A DNA stretch of 64,000 bases. Origin: Anaerolineales bacterium (lineage in GTDB: Bacteria > Chloroflexota > Anaerolineae > Anaerolineales > JABWBV01). Positions 7,875 to 17,072 of this stretch are shown in pieces. The position numbers and the translations under genes were made by a program. Positions within the stretch are counted from its first letter, which is position 1. Each line of letters starts with the position of its first letter. Below the pieces are notes generated by a model that saw nothing but the letters and a program-made list of their open reading frames with translations, searched no databases and was not told the DNA's origin. Location of the stretch: positions 1-64,000 of the forward strand of contig JACKAX010000006.1 of the NCBI GenBank assembly GCA_020634875.1, given 5' to 3'.

Positions 7875-10800
7875 ATGCAAAAAAGATCGTTTTTCCTTTT
7901 CATTGTAGCGATGTTGGGTGTTGCTTTAGTTGGCATTGCTTTACTCGGCGCACAATCCAGCCGGGCAGCCACTCAAACCAACAGCCCACAACTACAAACC
8001 GATGATCCGGCTGGGCCGCCCAGAGCACCCCGCCCCGATCCTGTCGTTCAAGGGTCCACCATGCCTCCCCTCTCCCCTGCATGGAACGGAACCTGGCAAT
8101 ATGGCCCGAGTACCACCTTTACGTTTTCCCGCTTTGATGCTGCCTTTTATTCCGGGGACGGTTTGGTTTACTTTTTAGGTGGACGTCTCCCAGACAACAC
8201 CACAGACGGCAGTGTCTGGAGCTTTGATCCAGCCACGGGTACATATACTGATATGGGTGTGGATATGCCCACCCCGATTTCCAACTACGAAATCCAAATT
8301 CTTCAAGATAGCAATGGCTGGGGGTTGTATATCTTTTGTGGACGCCCTGCCGCGGGTGGGGTTGTAGATTTTGTTCAGGTTTACTATCCTGACACCAATA
8401 CCACCGCGCAATTGCCTGCTGGGGATGACTACCCTGGAACCGGAACTTGTTCTTCCGGGCTTCAGACCACTTATAACAACAAAGTGTATACGGCCGGAGG
8501 GTTCGACGCTGTTTCTAACTTTAGCGAGACCTGGGTTTTCGATCCGATGGCCGCCTCTGGGAGCCGGTGGACACAACTGGCCTCTGCGACTCTGACCACG
8601 GCGCGCGCTTACATTATGAGTGCAGTTGTAGACGATATGATCTACGCCATTGGCGGAAGTTCTTTCGATGGCACCAATCTCATAAATTTGCAAATCGTTG
8701 AAGTGCTGGACCCGAATGCCGCGACCCCTGTATGGGATGACGCTGCCGCCCTCGATCTTCCTGAGCCTTGTTCCGAATCTCGGGCTTGGGGCTTTGACAG
8801 CACAAGCAGTTATGTAGACCCCGACGGCACGCCTTTAGCAGGCAAAATCGTTTCAGGCTGTGGTTTCTGGTCCACGGCGAACAATCACGTCTTGGTTTAT
8901 GATACCCACCTGAATTTCTGGGAAGATTTCCCGTACTTAAACGATGCCCGTCGAAGTGAAGCCGCTACTTTTCTTCCCGTAGACGGCTCCATCGCCAATG
9001 GTGTCGCAGCACTTTGGGCTTGGGGCGGGTATGACTCGACCGGCCAAGCGATGCTGAACACGAGCGAATACTATGGCGTCGAACAAGGATCGGCCTGCCA
9101 GGTTCTCCTGGTGGACGATGACTGGGACTTCACCAGCCCGAACTTTGGGGGCCGGTACTATTACACCTCCACCCTTGATACCCTGGGTTACAACTATTCA
9201 GTTTGGGATACTGGCTCGATGGGTACCCCAACATCTACCGATATGGACCCGTACAATGTGGTTGTCTGGTTTACGGGTTACGACTGGCAAACCCCCATTT
9301 CCCCCACCGAAGAGGCTGAATTGGTAAATTACCTCAATGCCGGTGGAAATGTACTGGTATCTGACATTGACCAAAACTACGCCTTTGGGCTAACCCCACT
9401 CATGACCGAATACTTCTGGGTGGACACCGCAGTGGATGATGTCGCCATCACCAATACAGTCGGCAATCCGGCAGACCCGCTCTTCTCCGGGCTTGGCCCA
9501 TATACCCTCGCCCGCCCGGATCAATGGGATGCCTATTGGCCTACTGGCACCTTTGAAGGCCCGTGGGATGACGAAGTCTACGCACGCTCAGGTGGCTTTG
9601 AACCTACGTTATATGACTCCACAGGCGCGCCGAACGGAACACGCTACAATGGCGGCAACTTTAAAACCATCTACTTTGGCTGGCCTCTCGAATGGGTTCC
9701 TGATGTGAACGATCGGGCTGACATTATGGGCAATGCGTTGTCCTGGCTCTGCGCCCCCAACACCACCCCCTTCGACCTGATCCCGCCCTTCCAACAAGGC
9801 AGTGCCCCAGCGGGAACGACCATCACCTACACAATGGCAGTTGTCAACAACCTGGGCTATGCCGAAACCTTCAGCATGACCTATGATGCCCTCTGGCCGG
9901 TTGATGGCCCAGCCGCTGTCGGCCCCATCGCCGATGGTGATTCCGCTGAATTCCTGGTCACCGTGGATGTTCCCGCAGGCGAAAATTGCTATGTAGAAGA
10001 TACCGCTTCCATTTTCGCTATTGATCAAAGCACAGGTGTCTACACCGACACCGCAACAATTGTGAGTTCTATCGGGCCAGACGGAACGGGTGGCGTGGAC
10101 GGAACAGTCATTGACGCCAATACCGGTTCTGGCATCCCGAACGCCTACGTTTTCTTACAACTCGGTGATGCCTATTACGACACCTACTCGGACTCCGATG
10201 GTGTATACGTCTTTGGTGACATCCCCTCTGGGTGTACGTATGAAACAGTACCTTCTGCGGCAGGCTATCAGTTCAATTACCCACCGCTGTACTACACCAC
10301 TGTAGTACCAGATGTTACCGTCACAAGCGACTTGACCATGACAGCTCCACTCATGACCTTGTCCCAAGACGCCTTCAATGTGTCGCTTGCCCCAGGTGAA
10401 CGGTACACGGTCACCCTGCTGATTACCAACAGTGGAACAGCCGATCTTTCCTTCGGGTTAGACACGATGTCCCCCAGCACGTTCGCTCCGGTGGGCAACC
10501 TCGCCCTGCCATTTGGTGACGGCAAAGTTGATCCTCAACTTCGCGCCGCCCTCACAGATGCCCCCAATGGTCAGGCTGACATCTTGATCATCATGGCCGA
10601 ACAGGCGGATGTAAGTGCCGGATATACGATCGAAGATTGGTCTGTACGCGGGAAATACGTTTACGACACGCTAAAAGCAACGGCTGAACGCAGTCAGAGC
10701 GGTGTTCTCAGGCTGTTGGATGCTCAACAATACAGCTACCGCACTTTCTACGCCTTGAACGGGATCCTGGTTCACAACGGGAATAGCACCCTGCTCGACC

Positions 10801-12131
10801 AACTTGCGGCTCGGCCCGAAGTCGGTTACCTAACCGTAAATGGTTCCGTGCAATTAGAAGAACCACACTTCGCCCTGGCGACATACGGCCCGCCCGCCGA
10901 AGCCAGTACTATCGAATGGGGTGTCACCCGTGTCAACGCCGACGATGTCTGGACCACCTATAGTGATACCGGTGAAGGGATTGTAGTGGCAAACATTGAT
11001 ACAGGTGTCGAATGGACCCATGATGCGTTAGTCAGCCAGTATCGCGGAGGCCCTGGCAGCCACGATTACAACTGGTATATGCCCACCAATGTACCCGAAT
11101 GCGGCGATGGTTCCGAACCCTGCGATAATGACGGCCACGGCACCCACACGATGGGCACCATGGTTGGTGATGATGGCGGATCGAACCAAATCGGGGTTGC
11201 CCCCGGCGCAGAGTGGATCGCCTGCAAGGGTTGCGAATACAACTCCTGTTCTTTTGAGGCACTGCTGGCCTGTGGCGACTGGATGGTCGCTCCTACCGAC
11301 ACGAGTGGTGCCAACCCTAATCCCGATATGCGCCCGAACGTCATCAACAACTCCTGGGGTGGTGGCGGTGGCGATTTCTGGTATGCCCCCGTCGTTTCGG
11401 CCTGGCGCGCCTCCGGCATGTTCCCGCAATTCTCTGCCGGGAATGCTGGTCCCAACTGCTCCACCACCGGCTCACCAGGGGACTACTGGCTGAACTTTGC
11501 AGCAGCCGCGGTTGATATTGCAGATAATGCAGCGGGTTTCTCCGCTCGTGGTCCTGCCGATATTACCGGATTGCTAAAACCGAATATCAGTGGTCCGGGA
11601 GTGGGCATTCGCTCCAGTGTACCAGGTAATGGTTACGGCTTTAGCAGTGGCACCAGTATGGCTTCTCCGCACATAGCAGGTGTCGTTGCACTGCTGTGGT
11701 CAGCTGATCCCGAATTAATCGGTGACATTGTAGGCACCATGAATCTCCTTTCCATGACTGCAGCCCCCTTGTACACCACGGACACTTGCGGTGGGAACAC
11801 CTTGACCGATCATCCGAACTACACGTTTGGCTACGGAATGGTAGATGCCCTTGCCGCGGTAGACGCTGCAACCGCAGGGGAACAGACCGTTCCGTGGGTT
11901 GAACTATATCCAGATGGTGGTATTCTTGCCCCCGGAAGCAGTATGGAAGTGAAAGTGGTCTTCCAGGCGCCAGAAGTCACCGGCACCTACACAGGCACGT
12001 TGTACCTGACGGCAAACGAACCCTACAATCCGATGGTTTCGATGAATTTGAACATGACTGTTGAAATTCCATCCATGGGAGGTTTTGAAATCTACTTGCC
12101 AATCATCTACAAACCAACAACCAGTGAATAA
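7875..12131 (+). CDS. Exported multidomain subtilase (S8 protease) with Kelch-like and Ig-like modules
   Basis: Exported serine protease of 1418 residues. A signal peptide (MQKRSFFLFIVAMLGVALVG, cleavage likely after SSRA) is followed by Kelch-like repeats (about 75-400), an LLVDDD domain (about 408-625) also found in the 60070 protein, an Ig-like region, a carboxypeptidase-regulatory-like segment (about 739-820), an inhibitor-I9-like stretch (about 900-995) and the S8 domain with Asp1042 (NIDTGVEW), His1088 (DGHGTHTMG) and Ser1261 (SGTSMASPH). It ends in an Ig-like domain and IYLPIIYKPTTSE, a form of the recurring C-terminal motif of this window. The ATG at 7875 follows AGGAG by 8 nt; an upstream in-frame start at 7833 would spoil the signal peptide. 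The catalytic domain in the last third, behind non-catalytic modules, is unusual. Confidence 0.9.
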   Translation: MQKRSFFLFIVAMLGVALVGIALLGAQSSRAATQTNSPQLQTDDPAGPPRAPRPDPVVQGSTMPPLSPAWNGTWQYGPSTTFTFSRFDAAFYSGDGLVYFLGGRLPDNTTDGSVWSFDPATGTYTDMGVDMPTPISNYEIQILQDSNGWGLYIFCGRPAAGGVVDFVQVYYPDTNTTAQLPAGDDYPGTGTCSSGLQTTYNNKVYTAGGFDAVSNFSETWVFDPMAASGSRWTQLASATLTTARAYIMSAVVDDMIYAIGGSSFDGTNLINLQIVEVLDPNAATPVWDDAAALDLPEPCSESRAWGFDSTSSYVDPDGTPLAGKIVSGCGFWSTANNHVLVYDTHLNFWEDFPYLNDARRSEAATFLPVDGSIANGVAALWAWGGYDSTGQAMLNTSEYYGVEQGSACQVLLVDDDWDFTSPNFGGRYYYTSTLDTLGYNYSVWDTGSMGTPTSTDMDPYNVVVWFTGYDWQTPISPTEEAELVNYLNAGGNVLVSDIDQNYAFGLTPLMTEYFWVDTAVDDVAITNTVGNPADPLFSGLGPYTLARPDQWDAYWPTGTFEGPWDDEVYARSGGFEPTLYDSTGAPNGTRYNGGNFKTIYFGWPLEWVPDVNDRADIMGNALSWLCAPNTTPFDLIPPFQQGSAPAGTTITYTMAVVNNLGYAETFSMTYDALWPVDGPAAVGPIADGDSAEFLVTVDVPAGENCYVEDTASIFAIDQSTGVYTDTATIVSSIGPDGTGGVDGTVIDANTGSGIPNAYVFLQLGDAYYDTYSDSDGVYVFGDIPSGCTYETVPSAAGYQFNYPPLYYTTVVPDVTVTSDLTMTAPLMTLSQDAFNVSLAPGERYTVTLLITNSGTADLSFGLDTMSPSTFAPVGNLALPFGDGKVDPQLRAALTDAPNGQADILIIMAEQADVSAGYTIEDWSVRGKYVYDTLKATAERSQSGVLRLLDAQQYSYRTFYALNGILVHNGNSTLLDQLAARPEVGYLTVNGSVQLEEPHFALATYGPPAEASTIEWGVTRVNADDVWTTYSDTGEGIVVANIDTGVEWTHDALVSQYRGGPGSHDYNWYMPTNVPECGDGSEPCDNDGHGTHTMGTMVGDDGGSNQIGVAPGAEWIACKGCEYNSCSFEALLACGDWMVAPTDTSGANPNPDMRPNVINNSWGGGGGDFWYAPVVSAWRASGMFPQFSAGNAGPNCSTTGSPGDYWLNFAAAAVDIADNAAGFSARGPADITGLLKPNISGPGVGIRSSVPGNGYGFSSGTSMASPHIAGVVALLWSADPELIGDIVGTMNLLSMTAAPLYTTDTCGGNTLTDHPNYTFGYGMVDALAAVDAATAGEQTVPWVELYPDGGILAPGSSMEVKVVFQAPEVTGTYTGTLYLTANEPYNPMVSMNLNMTVEIPSMGGFEIYLPIIYKPTTSE

Positions 12132-12198
12132 GGTGTAATTCTTCAAAAGTGGGGGACCTGCAATTTGCAGGAATCCCACAAGACACTGTTCACAACCA

Positions 12199-12238
12199 GG
12201 AGTGGGAGCAGATAATCTGCTCCCACTCCTTTTCTTTC
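12199..12238 (+). terminator. Intrinsic terminator after the subtilase gene
   Basis: Perfect 15-bp arms (ggagtgggagcagat and its complement, 12199-12213 and 12215-12229) are followed by TTTTCTTT. A smaller hairpin, cctgcaatttgcagg with outer GTGGG/CCCAC, precedes it at about 12150-12180. Confidence 0.85.
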
Positions 12239-12297
12239 ACAACAAATGGCCCGGAGGTAACCTATTCTCTCCCTTCGCAGGTTCATTAAGTTATTTG

Positions 12298-12367
12298 TAT
12301 AATATTCGAGCATACATAAACAAAACTGGCTTAAAGTTCTTGACTTTTCAGGGTTTTGAATTATCCC
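12298..12367 (+). promoter_or_regulatory. Candidate promoters for the 12402-14000 gene run
   Basis: TATAAT at 12298-12303 (with a poor TTCGCA 18 nt upstream) and TTGACT-16-TATCCC at 12340-12367 both lie within 105 nt of the small CxxC gene. Either could be used; neither is fully consensus. Confidence 0.4.
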
Positions 12368-12401
12368 TAACGGAAACCCGTTAATCTTCTAAGGATTGTC
12401 C

Positions 12402-12662
12402 ATGAAAAATACTCCATCCCAATCTCGTTCCCCCCTTGCTAGCCTGTGTGATAAATGTGGCGAAATCGTGCCACCTGATAATAGCATCCTCCATTTAGAA
12501 GAGTTTATTAATGGCCCCATGATTGGCAATGTACGTGACCGGCATTTGTTTCCGTTAAAAAATTGCCCCGGCTCCCCTTCCCGCGTCAAATTAATCGAAA
12601 CAAATGCTAAGTATGCGGAAGCTTATCGCCAGATGAAGACCGCAAAAAAGGCTACCATTTAA
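12402..12662 (+). CDS. Small hypothetical protein with a CxxC motif
   Basis: Product of 86 residues that I do not recognise. It has a CDKCGE motif near residue 16, a further Cys in KNCPG and a lysine-rich end, so metal binding is possible but the usual second CxxC is missing. It is separated by only 3 nt from the TrmH-like gene, whose own N-terminus carries a zinc ribbon, which suggests co-expression. The ATG at 12402 is preferred to an in-frame TTG six nt upstream. Confidence 0.6.
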   Translation: MKNTPSQSRSPLASLCDKCGEIVPPDNSILHLEEFINGPMIGNVRDRHLFPLKNCPGSPSRVKLIETNAKYAEAYRQMKTAKKATI

Positions 12663-12665
12663 GGA

Positions 12666-13289
12666 ATGAATTTTGAAATCCGGCAATGCCCCCATTGCCG
12701 TTTCCGCTATCCCCAAGAAACCGGGCAGGAAAATACAATTCCCTGCCCGGTTTGTGGTTCTCTCACCCAACAGGTGGCCGTTTTCGCCCCTAGCCGGACA
12801 CCTCCCCCCCCTCCTTCTAACAGTTCACTTTATGCAGCCCTGCTCGATAACATTCGCTCCACCTGGAATGTGGGTGCGATGTTTCGTAGTGCGGATGGGG
12901 CAGGGTTACGCCGTTTGTTCCTCGGTGGATATACGGCCACCCCTGAACACCCGAAAGTGGGCAAAACCGCCCTCGGCGCGGAACAGGCGCTGACATGGTC
13001 CCACCACCCGAACGCGGTGGAACTCGCCCAAACGTTGAAGGTGGAAGGGAAACGGCTCATTGCACTGGAGGGGGGTACGCGTGCGGAGTCAATTTTTCAT
13101 CTGACGAAAGAGGAGGATGGGAAACCAGCAGTTCTAATTGTAGGAAATGAAGTTGCAGGGGTGGATCCAGGGTTGTTGGCGTTGTGCGATCAGGTGGTGT
13201 GTATTCCAATGTTAGGGGTGAAAGAGTCGCTTAACGCGGCGGTGGCCTTTGGTATAGCAGTGTATTCGCTTCGATACGGGGTAAAATAA
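12666..13289 (+). CDS. TrmH/SpoU-family RNA 2'-O-methyltransferase with N-terminal zinc ribbon
   Basis: Predicted SAM-dependent RNA ribose methyltransferase with a trefoil-knot (SPOUT) fold, 207 residues. An N-terminal zinc ribbon (CPHC near 8, CPVC near 29) precedes the catalytic domain. SPOUT motifs are visible: NIRSTWNVGAMFRSADG (motif 1), LIVGNEVAGV (motif 2) and IPMLGVKESLNAAVAFGIA (motif 3). The target could be tRNA or rRNA; the sequence does not decide. The preceding AAGGA abuts the ATG, so initiation may depend on coupling to the gene 3 nt upstream. Confidence 0.88.
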   Translation: MNFEIRQCPHCRFRYPQETGQENTIPCPVCGSLTQQVAVFAPSRTPPPPPSNSSLYAALLDNIRSTWNVGAMFRSADGAGLRRLFLGGYTATPEHPKVGKTALGAEQALTWSHHPNAVELAQTLKVEGKRLIALEGGTRAESIFHLTKEEDGKPAVLIVGNEVAGVDPGLLALCDQVVCIPMLGVKESLNAAVAFGIAVYSLRYGVK

Positions 13290-13319
13290 CTTTCTGACAA
13301 ACACACCAAGAGGTTTTCT

Positions 13320-14000
13320 ATGACTTTTTCTTTTCACTGTATTCCGGTTGGAATTGATAACTGCTTTCTCCTGCGCGGAGAGCGGACAATTTTTGTGGAT
13401 GGCGGCGCGCCTGGGGGGTTGCCTGCCTTCCGGCGTGGGTTGGCAAAGCTAGGGGTGGAACCCCGCGAGATTTCGTTGATCCTACTCACCCACGGGCATT
13501 GGGATCACATTGCGTGTTTGCATCCTATTCAAGAGCTGACAGGGGCACCGGTAGCGGCTCATTACCAGGATCAGGCGTGGGTGGAGACCGGGCGTCCCGC
13601 TTTTCCCCGGGGGGTGACAACGTATGGCAAGGGGATGATCTGGATGGCAGAGCGATTGATTCATCCACAACTGCCCCCCGTAAAGGTGGATCGCGTTTTG
13701 GGAGATGAAGGGTTCCCGCTTGCGGAATTTGGTATCCCTGGACAGGTAGTATATACGCCAGGGCATTCGATGGGGTCAATCAGTATTTTGTTGGATAGTG
13801 GGGAGGCACTTGTAGGGGATTTGGCGATGAACGATTGGTATTTGCGGTTAACCCCCGGGTTACCCGTTTTGGCGGATGATATAGGGTTGGTGATCGAGAG
13901 TTGGAAGCGGTTATTGCCAATGGGCGTAAAAAATGTGTATCCAGCACACGGAAAACCGTTTTCGGTGAAGGTAATTGAGGAAGCCCTTCAAAGAGATTAA
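13320..14000 (+). CDS. Metallo-beta-lactamase fold hydrolase
   Basis: Cytoplasmic metal-dependent hydrolase of 226 residues. It has the metal motif THGHWDH (HxHxDH, near residue 58), a second His in TPGHSMGS, the bridging Asp in LVGDLAMND and a final His in VYPAHGKPF. This is the glyoxalase-II-like arrangement; substrate unknown. AAGAGG precedes the ATG by 6 nt. It is probably co-transcribed with the TrmH-like gene, 30 nt upstream, and ends 12 nt from the convergent deoxynucleoside kinase gene with no terminator between them. Confidence 0.87.
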   Translation: MTFSFHCIPVGIDNCFLLRGERTIFVDGGAPGGLPAFRRGLAKLGVEPREISLILLTHGHWDHIACLHPIQELTGAPVAAHYQDQAWVETGRPAFPRGVTTYGKGMIWMAERLIHPQLPPVKVDRVLGDEGFPLAEFGIPGQVVYTPGHSMGSISILLDSGEALVGDLAMNDWYLRLTPGLPVLADDIGLVIESWKRLLPMGVKNVYPAHGKPFSVKVIEEALQRD

Positions 14001-14012
14001 TTCGTTAAAGGC

Positions 14013-14651
14013 TTAATCCAAAATCAATTCCTCTTTTCCGGCCAGTTTTTCTTGAATGTGTTGAATGACGATGTCCAGATGCTGGGATTTGTTGACAAAG
14101 TCCAGATCATCGCTGCGTATGGTGAGAACAGGACATATATCGAACGCGGCGAGCCAATCTTCGTAAAAGCCATCGAGGAGTGTGAGATATTCGGCCGTAA
14201 TGCCTGTTTCGATGTCGCGGGCGCGACGGTGAATCCGTTCAAGGAGGACTGGAACAGGTGCTTTCAGGTAGATGAGCAGGTCGGGACGGGGTAAGCTGTT
14301 GATCATTAGCGTGTACAGGCGATGGTATGAAAAATAGTCCCGTTCGTTGACATTTCCCATTTGGTACAGGGCGCGCGCGAAGATGTGATAGTCTTCGTAA
14401 ATGCTCCGGTCAATGATTGCGGAGCGGGGATGGTGCGCCATTTCGAGATGCTGCTCAGCCCGGTGCCCCAGAAAAAAGATTTGCAAATGGAATGACCACG
14501 CACGCATATCCGCGTAAAAGTCGGGCAGGTAGGGGTTATCAGCAACCGACTCATACCCCGTTTCCCAATTTAGCCGTGCTCCCAGGCGTTGGGTGATAGA
14601 GGTTTTGCCCGCGCCGATGTTACCAGCAACAAGAATTAGACGTTTGGTCAT
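14013..14651 (-). CDS. Deoxynucleoside kinase (dNK/dGK family)
   Basis: Phosphorylates deoxyribonucleosides for nucleotide salvage. The 212-residue product has the P-loop GNIGAGKTS, the DRSIYED motif (the family's DRS/ERS signature), the LID-type arginines RIHRRARDIE and the substrate-pocket region typical of bacterial dAK/dGK enzymes. The start at 14651 overlaps the stop of the HAD-hydrolase gene by 4 nt; a longer frame to 14768 would run into that gene. Pairing with a HAD phosphatase suggests a kinase/phosphatase module in nucleotide metabolism, an inference. Confidence 0.9.
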   Translation of the reverse strand: MTKRLILVAGNIGAGKTSITQRLGARLNWETGYESVADNPYLPDFYADMRAWSFHLQIFFLGHRAEQHLEMAHHPRSAIIDRSIYEDYHIFARALYQMGNVNERDYFSYHRLYTLMINSLPRPDLLIYLKAPVPVLLERIHRRARDIETGITAEYLTLLDGFYEDWLAAFDICPVLTIRSDDLDFVNKSQHLDIVIQHIQEKLAGKEELILD

Positions 14652-15394
14652 GATACACTCCAGGAGGATAGGATTTGCGGCAGTTCGCTTAAATTGGAGA
14701 TCGTAAGAGCAGGAGTAAGTTCGTTGGAGGGAGTTGGAGGGGGTGAAGCAACCCGGCGCGTGATCCAAATGCTGAGGAGACCCATGCGGTTAGCTCCCAA
14801 AATATCAGCGTCCAGAGTATCACCCACCATTGCCACCCGCGCGGGGGGGAGGTTCCAGTGGCTGAGTGCGGCGCGGAAAATGGCTGGGGCGGGTTTGCGC
14901 TGACCGAAGGCGGCGGAGGTCATCACAAAATCGAGGTAGGGACGCACCTGGGCTTTGTTTACCAGGGTTTGCACATCCCAATCATCCGCAGCATTGGAAA
15001 GGACCCCCATCCGATAGCCTTGTTGGTGGAGCACACGTAAGGTTGTAACAGCGTCTAGCTCTGGGAGCCAATGGGTTTGGGTCACGGCGTAAAAAGCGCG
15101 GTGGGCCGTTTCGAGCAAATGGGTTGGAAGGGATGAATAACCAAGGGAGGCAACTGTTTCAGTAAGAAGGTCAAGGGTGGTGCGTTCGAGGAGATCATCC
15201 GCACGGCGAGCGTAATGATTTTCAAGCGTTTCACGGAAGATATGGAGGAAGGGTTCCGCAGGCACCTGCACCCCAGCGGCCTGAAATGCAGCAAAGGCAG
15301 CATAACGTGCTTCTGCGAGAACCGTCCCCCAATCTCCATCAAAATAGAGGAGGGTGTTCCCTAAATCAAAGAGAATGGCATTTAGGGCAGGCAT
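14648..15394 (-). CDS. HAD-superfamily hydrolase (subfamily IA)
   Basis: Predicted phosphatase of 248 residues. Motif I is FDLGNTL (the general acid Asp of DxD is replaced by Gly at the second position; many IA members have DxDGT, so the DxG form should be noted), motif II is VLSNA, motif III is the Lys in GQRKPAP and motif IV is GDTLDADILGA. It is the first gene of a two-gene operon with the deoxynucleoside kinase (4-nt overlap). Three phased 9-bp repeats lie just upstream. Confidence 0.85.
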   Translation of the reverse strand: MPALNAILFDLGNTLLYFDGDWGTVLAEARYAAFAAFQAAGVQVPAEPFLHIFRETLENHYARRADDLLERTTLDLLTETVASLGYSSLPTHLLETAHRAFYAVTQTHWLPELDAVTTLRVLHQQGYRMGVLSNAADDWDVQTLVNKAQVRPYLDFVMTSAAFGQRKPAPAIFRAALSHWNLPPARVAMVGDTLDADILGANRMGLLSIWITRRVASPPPTPSNELTPALTISNLSELPQILSSWSVS

Positions 15395-15425
15395 CGTTTT
15401 GGAAGATGCAGAACATCATAAAAAG

Positions 15426-15456
15426 GTGGGATAAATGTGGGATAACCGTGGGATAA
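15426..15456 (-). repeat. Three 9-bp direct repeats at 11-bp spacing
   Basis: GTGGGATAA occurs at 15426-15434, 15437-15445 and 15448-15456 (TTATCCCAC on the minus strand), a period of exactly 11 bp. They lie 32-62 bp upstream of the HAD-dNK operon, so they may be an operator for a protein binding one face of the helix. The unit resembles but does not match a DnaA box. Confidence 0.6.
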
Positions 15457-15485
15457 GAGGGGGAAAACGTGGAAAAAGGTCAACT

Positions 15486-17012
15486 TTACCGGCCAAAGCG
15501 TGGTAAACGGAAATTTGGGATGGCAATCGTTTGAGCAGGTTCGCTAGCCTGATCTCCAGTTCCGGTCGTAACTGCGTAGGAGGCATCCGTACATTCAGCC
15601 TCCCGATTCGCACGGGCAAGATTGAAGACGATGAGATAAATATAATCGTAGATACTACCATCTACATTCACCAAGCCTGCCTGCATATGATAAATATCTG
15701 CTTCGCCGCCGCGCACTCCTACGACCCATCCCGCGTCACCCCCTTGTAAACGTATAGAGGCTGTTCCAGAGAGGTCTCCCAGACCGACCAGGGATAAGTA
15801 ATCTGCCCCCATTTGGAAGACCCCTCCATTAGGTCTAAAGGTATTTCCGACAACTACTTCTCCTTTTAAGCTAAGGACTGGGTAAGTAACGCCCTCCTCA
15901 AAATTATGGGTAAGGAGGGCGACACCATAGTTGCGGAAAACATCATCCAATGAAGTACCGACTGTTGCCAGGGCAGCTTCAATTGCTCCATACCCATCGT
16001 GAGTGACGGTATTCTCCCAAATGGTACGAATGACTTCTGGCCCGTATTGTTCTGAGATGTATTGGATGAAAATCCACATCCCATACCAATGATAATCGCC
16101 GCCTCTAGATTCCTCGGCAATCTGGCAAGCGCCGGGATCGCCAAAGACTGCATCAAGGTAATACACCCCATCGTTGATATCATCATATACCATATCTTCC
16201 ATCCAGGTGGCGGAGGCTTCCCATAGCCAATCGGCGGGTTCGTTACCATCGTAGCCAAATTGGATGGCATGGTTAAATTCATGGGCAGCGGTCACTTGCA
16301 TGAGTTCGTAAGCGCCAAGGGTCTGGTCTTCGCGGAAGTCGTTGTCAATGGTGATATAGGAATAAGAGGCATCATTTTCGATGACGGGAGTGTTGGGATT
16401 ATCCCCAACCGTCGTACTTCGGTAACCGCCATCGGTGTAGCCTGCAGTACCGTCGCCATAAATATTTTTGAGATAAACATCATATCGGGCATCCCCGCCA
16501 ACGCCCCCATCTGAAGGAGGCGCGGCCCAACCCAATTGTACGATTTCTACCTGCCAGGATAATTCCATCGCCGCCCCAACTTGCTCAACATAATCAGGAA
16601 TCCCACTTCCATCCCCATCCCCAACAAGGGCTAAATCCTCGCCAGAATTGGTGTAGTGAATCAGGAAATGTTCTGTACCATACACAAGCATTTGTCCGCT
16701 CAGTCGGGGTCGGTCAGGATCACTAAGTTTTGCGAGGTCAATGGTGGGGGAGGGTAAAGGGGTAAGCGTTGCGGTAGCGGTGGGTTCGGGAGTGTTAGTG
16801 GGGGTATTGGTAGGCGTGGCGGTTGGGGTTTGTGTGGGAGTCGCGGTCGGAGGGCGGAGTTCGCCGAATTGGCGGGGAAGTTCTGCGATAGCTGGGATGG
16901 TGGGTGTCGGGGTAGGGGGCAGGAAAGGGGCGAGAACGTAGTTACAAGCCAGGGAAGCCAGGAAAAGGGGTAATAGAAGCAGACTTGTGTAAAACAGGCG
17001 ACGAAAGGTCAT
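15486..17012 (-). CDS. Lipoprotein zinc metalloprotease with HExxH motif
   Basis: Exported protease of 508 residues. The N-terminus has a lipobox (LASLAC), followed by a Thr-Pro rich linker (about 35-95). The catalytic motif is HEFNHAIQFGYD (His244, Glu245, His248), with a downstream WLWEASATWMED segment that supplies a candidate third ligand, as in gluzincin-like families and the MXAN_6640-type putative proteases of myxobacteria. The C-terminal half looks beta-rich. A TATAAT ends 7 nt before the ATG, so the mRNA is probably leaderless. Confidence 0.85.
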   Translation of the reverse strand: MTFRRLFYTSLLLLPLFLASLACNYVLAPFLPPTPTPTIPAIAELPRQFGELRPPTATPTQTPTATPTNTPTNTPEPTATATLTPLPSPTIDLAKLSDPDRPRLSGQMLVYGTEHFLIHYTNSGEDLALVGDGDGSGIPDYVEQVGAAMELSWQVEIVQLGWAAPPSDGGVGGDARYDVYLKNIYGDGTAGYTDGGYRSTTVGDNPNTPVIENDASYSYITIDNDFREDQTLGAYELMQVTAAHEFNHAIQFGYDGNEPADWLWEASATWMEDMVYDDINDGVYYLDAVFGDPGACQIAEESRGGDYHWYGMWIFIQYISEQYGPEVIRTIWENTVTHDGYGAIEAALATVGTSLDDVFRNYGVALLTHNFEEGVTYPVLSLKGEVVVGNTFRPNGGVFQMGADYLSLVGLGDLSGTASIRLQGGDAGWVVGVRGGEADIYHMQAGLVNVDGSIYDYIYLIVFNLARANREAECTDASYAVTTGTGDQASEPAQTIAIPNFRLPRFGR

Positions 17013-17019
17013 GGATGAG

Positions 17020-17025
17020 ATTATA
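17020..17025 (-). promoter_or_regulatory. -10 box of a probable leaderless promoter
   Basis: TATAAT on the minus strand, 7 nt upstream of the lipoprotease ATG and with no Shine-Dalgarno site between. Transcription would begin at or next to the start codon. Confidence 0.6.
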
Positions 17026-17072
17026 CCCGGTTGGGGAAAGGGCCGTGGAAGGATACTACCTTTCGCGGAGGA

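Noticed and set aside
15426..15456. DnaA boxes / replication origin
   Set aside because: TTATCCCAC differs from TTATNCACA at the key positions, and no dnaA or origin genes are near.
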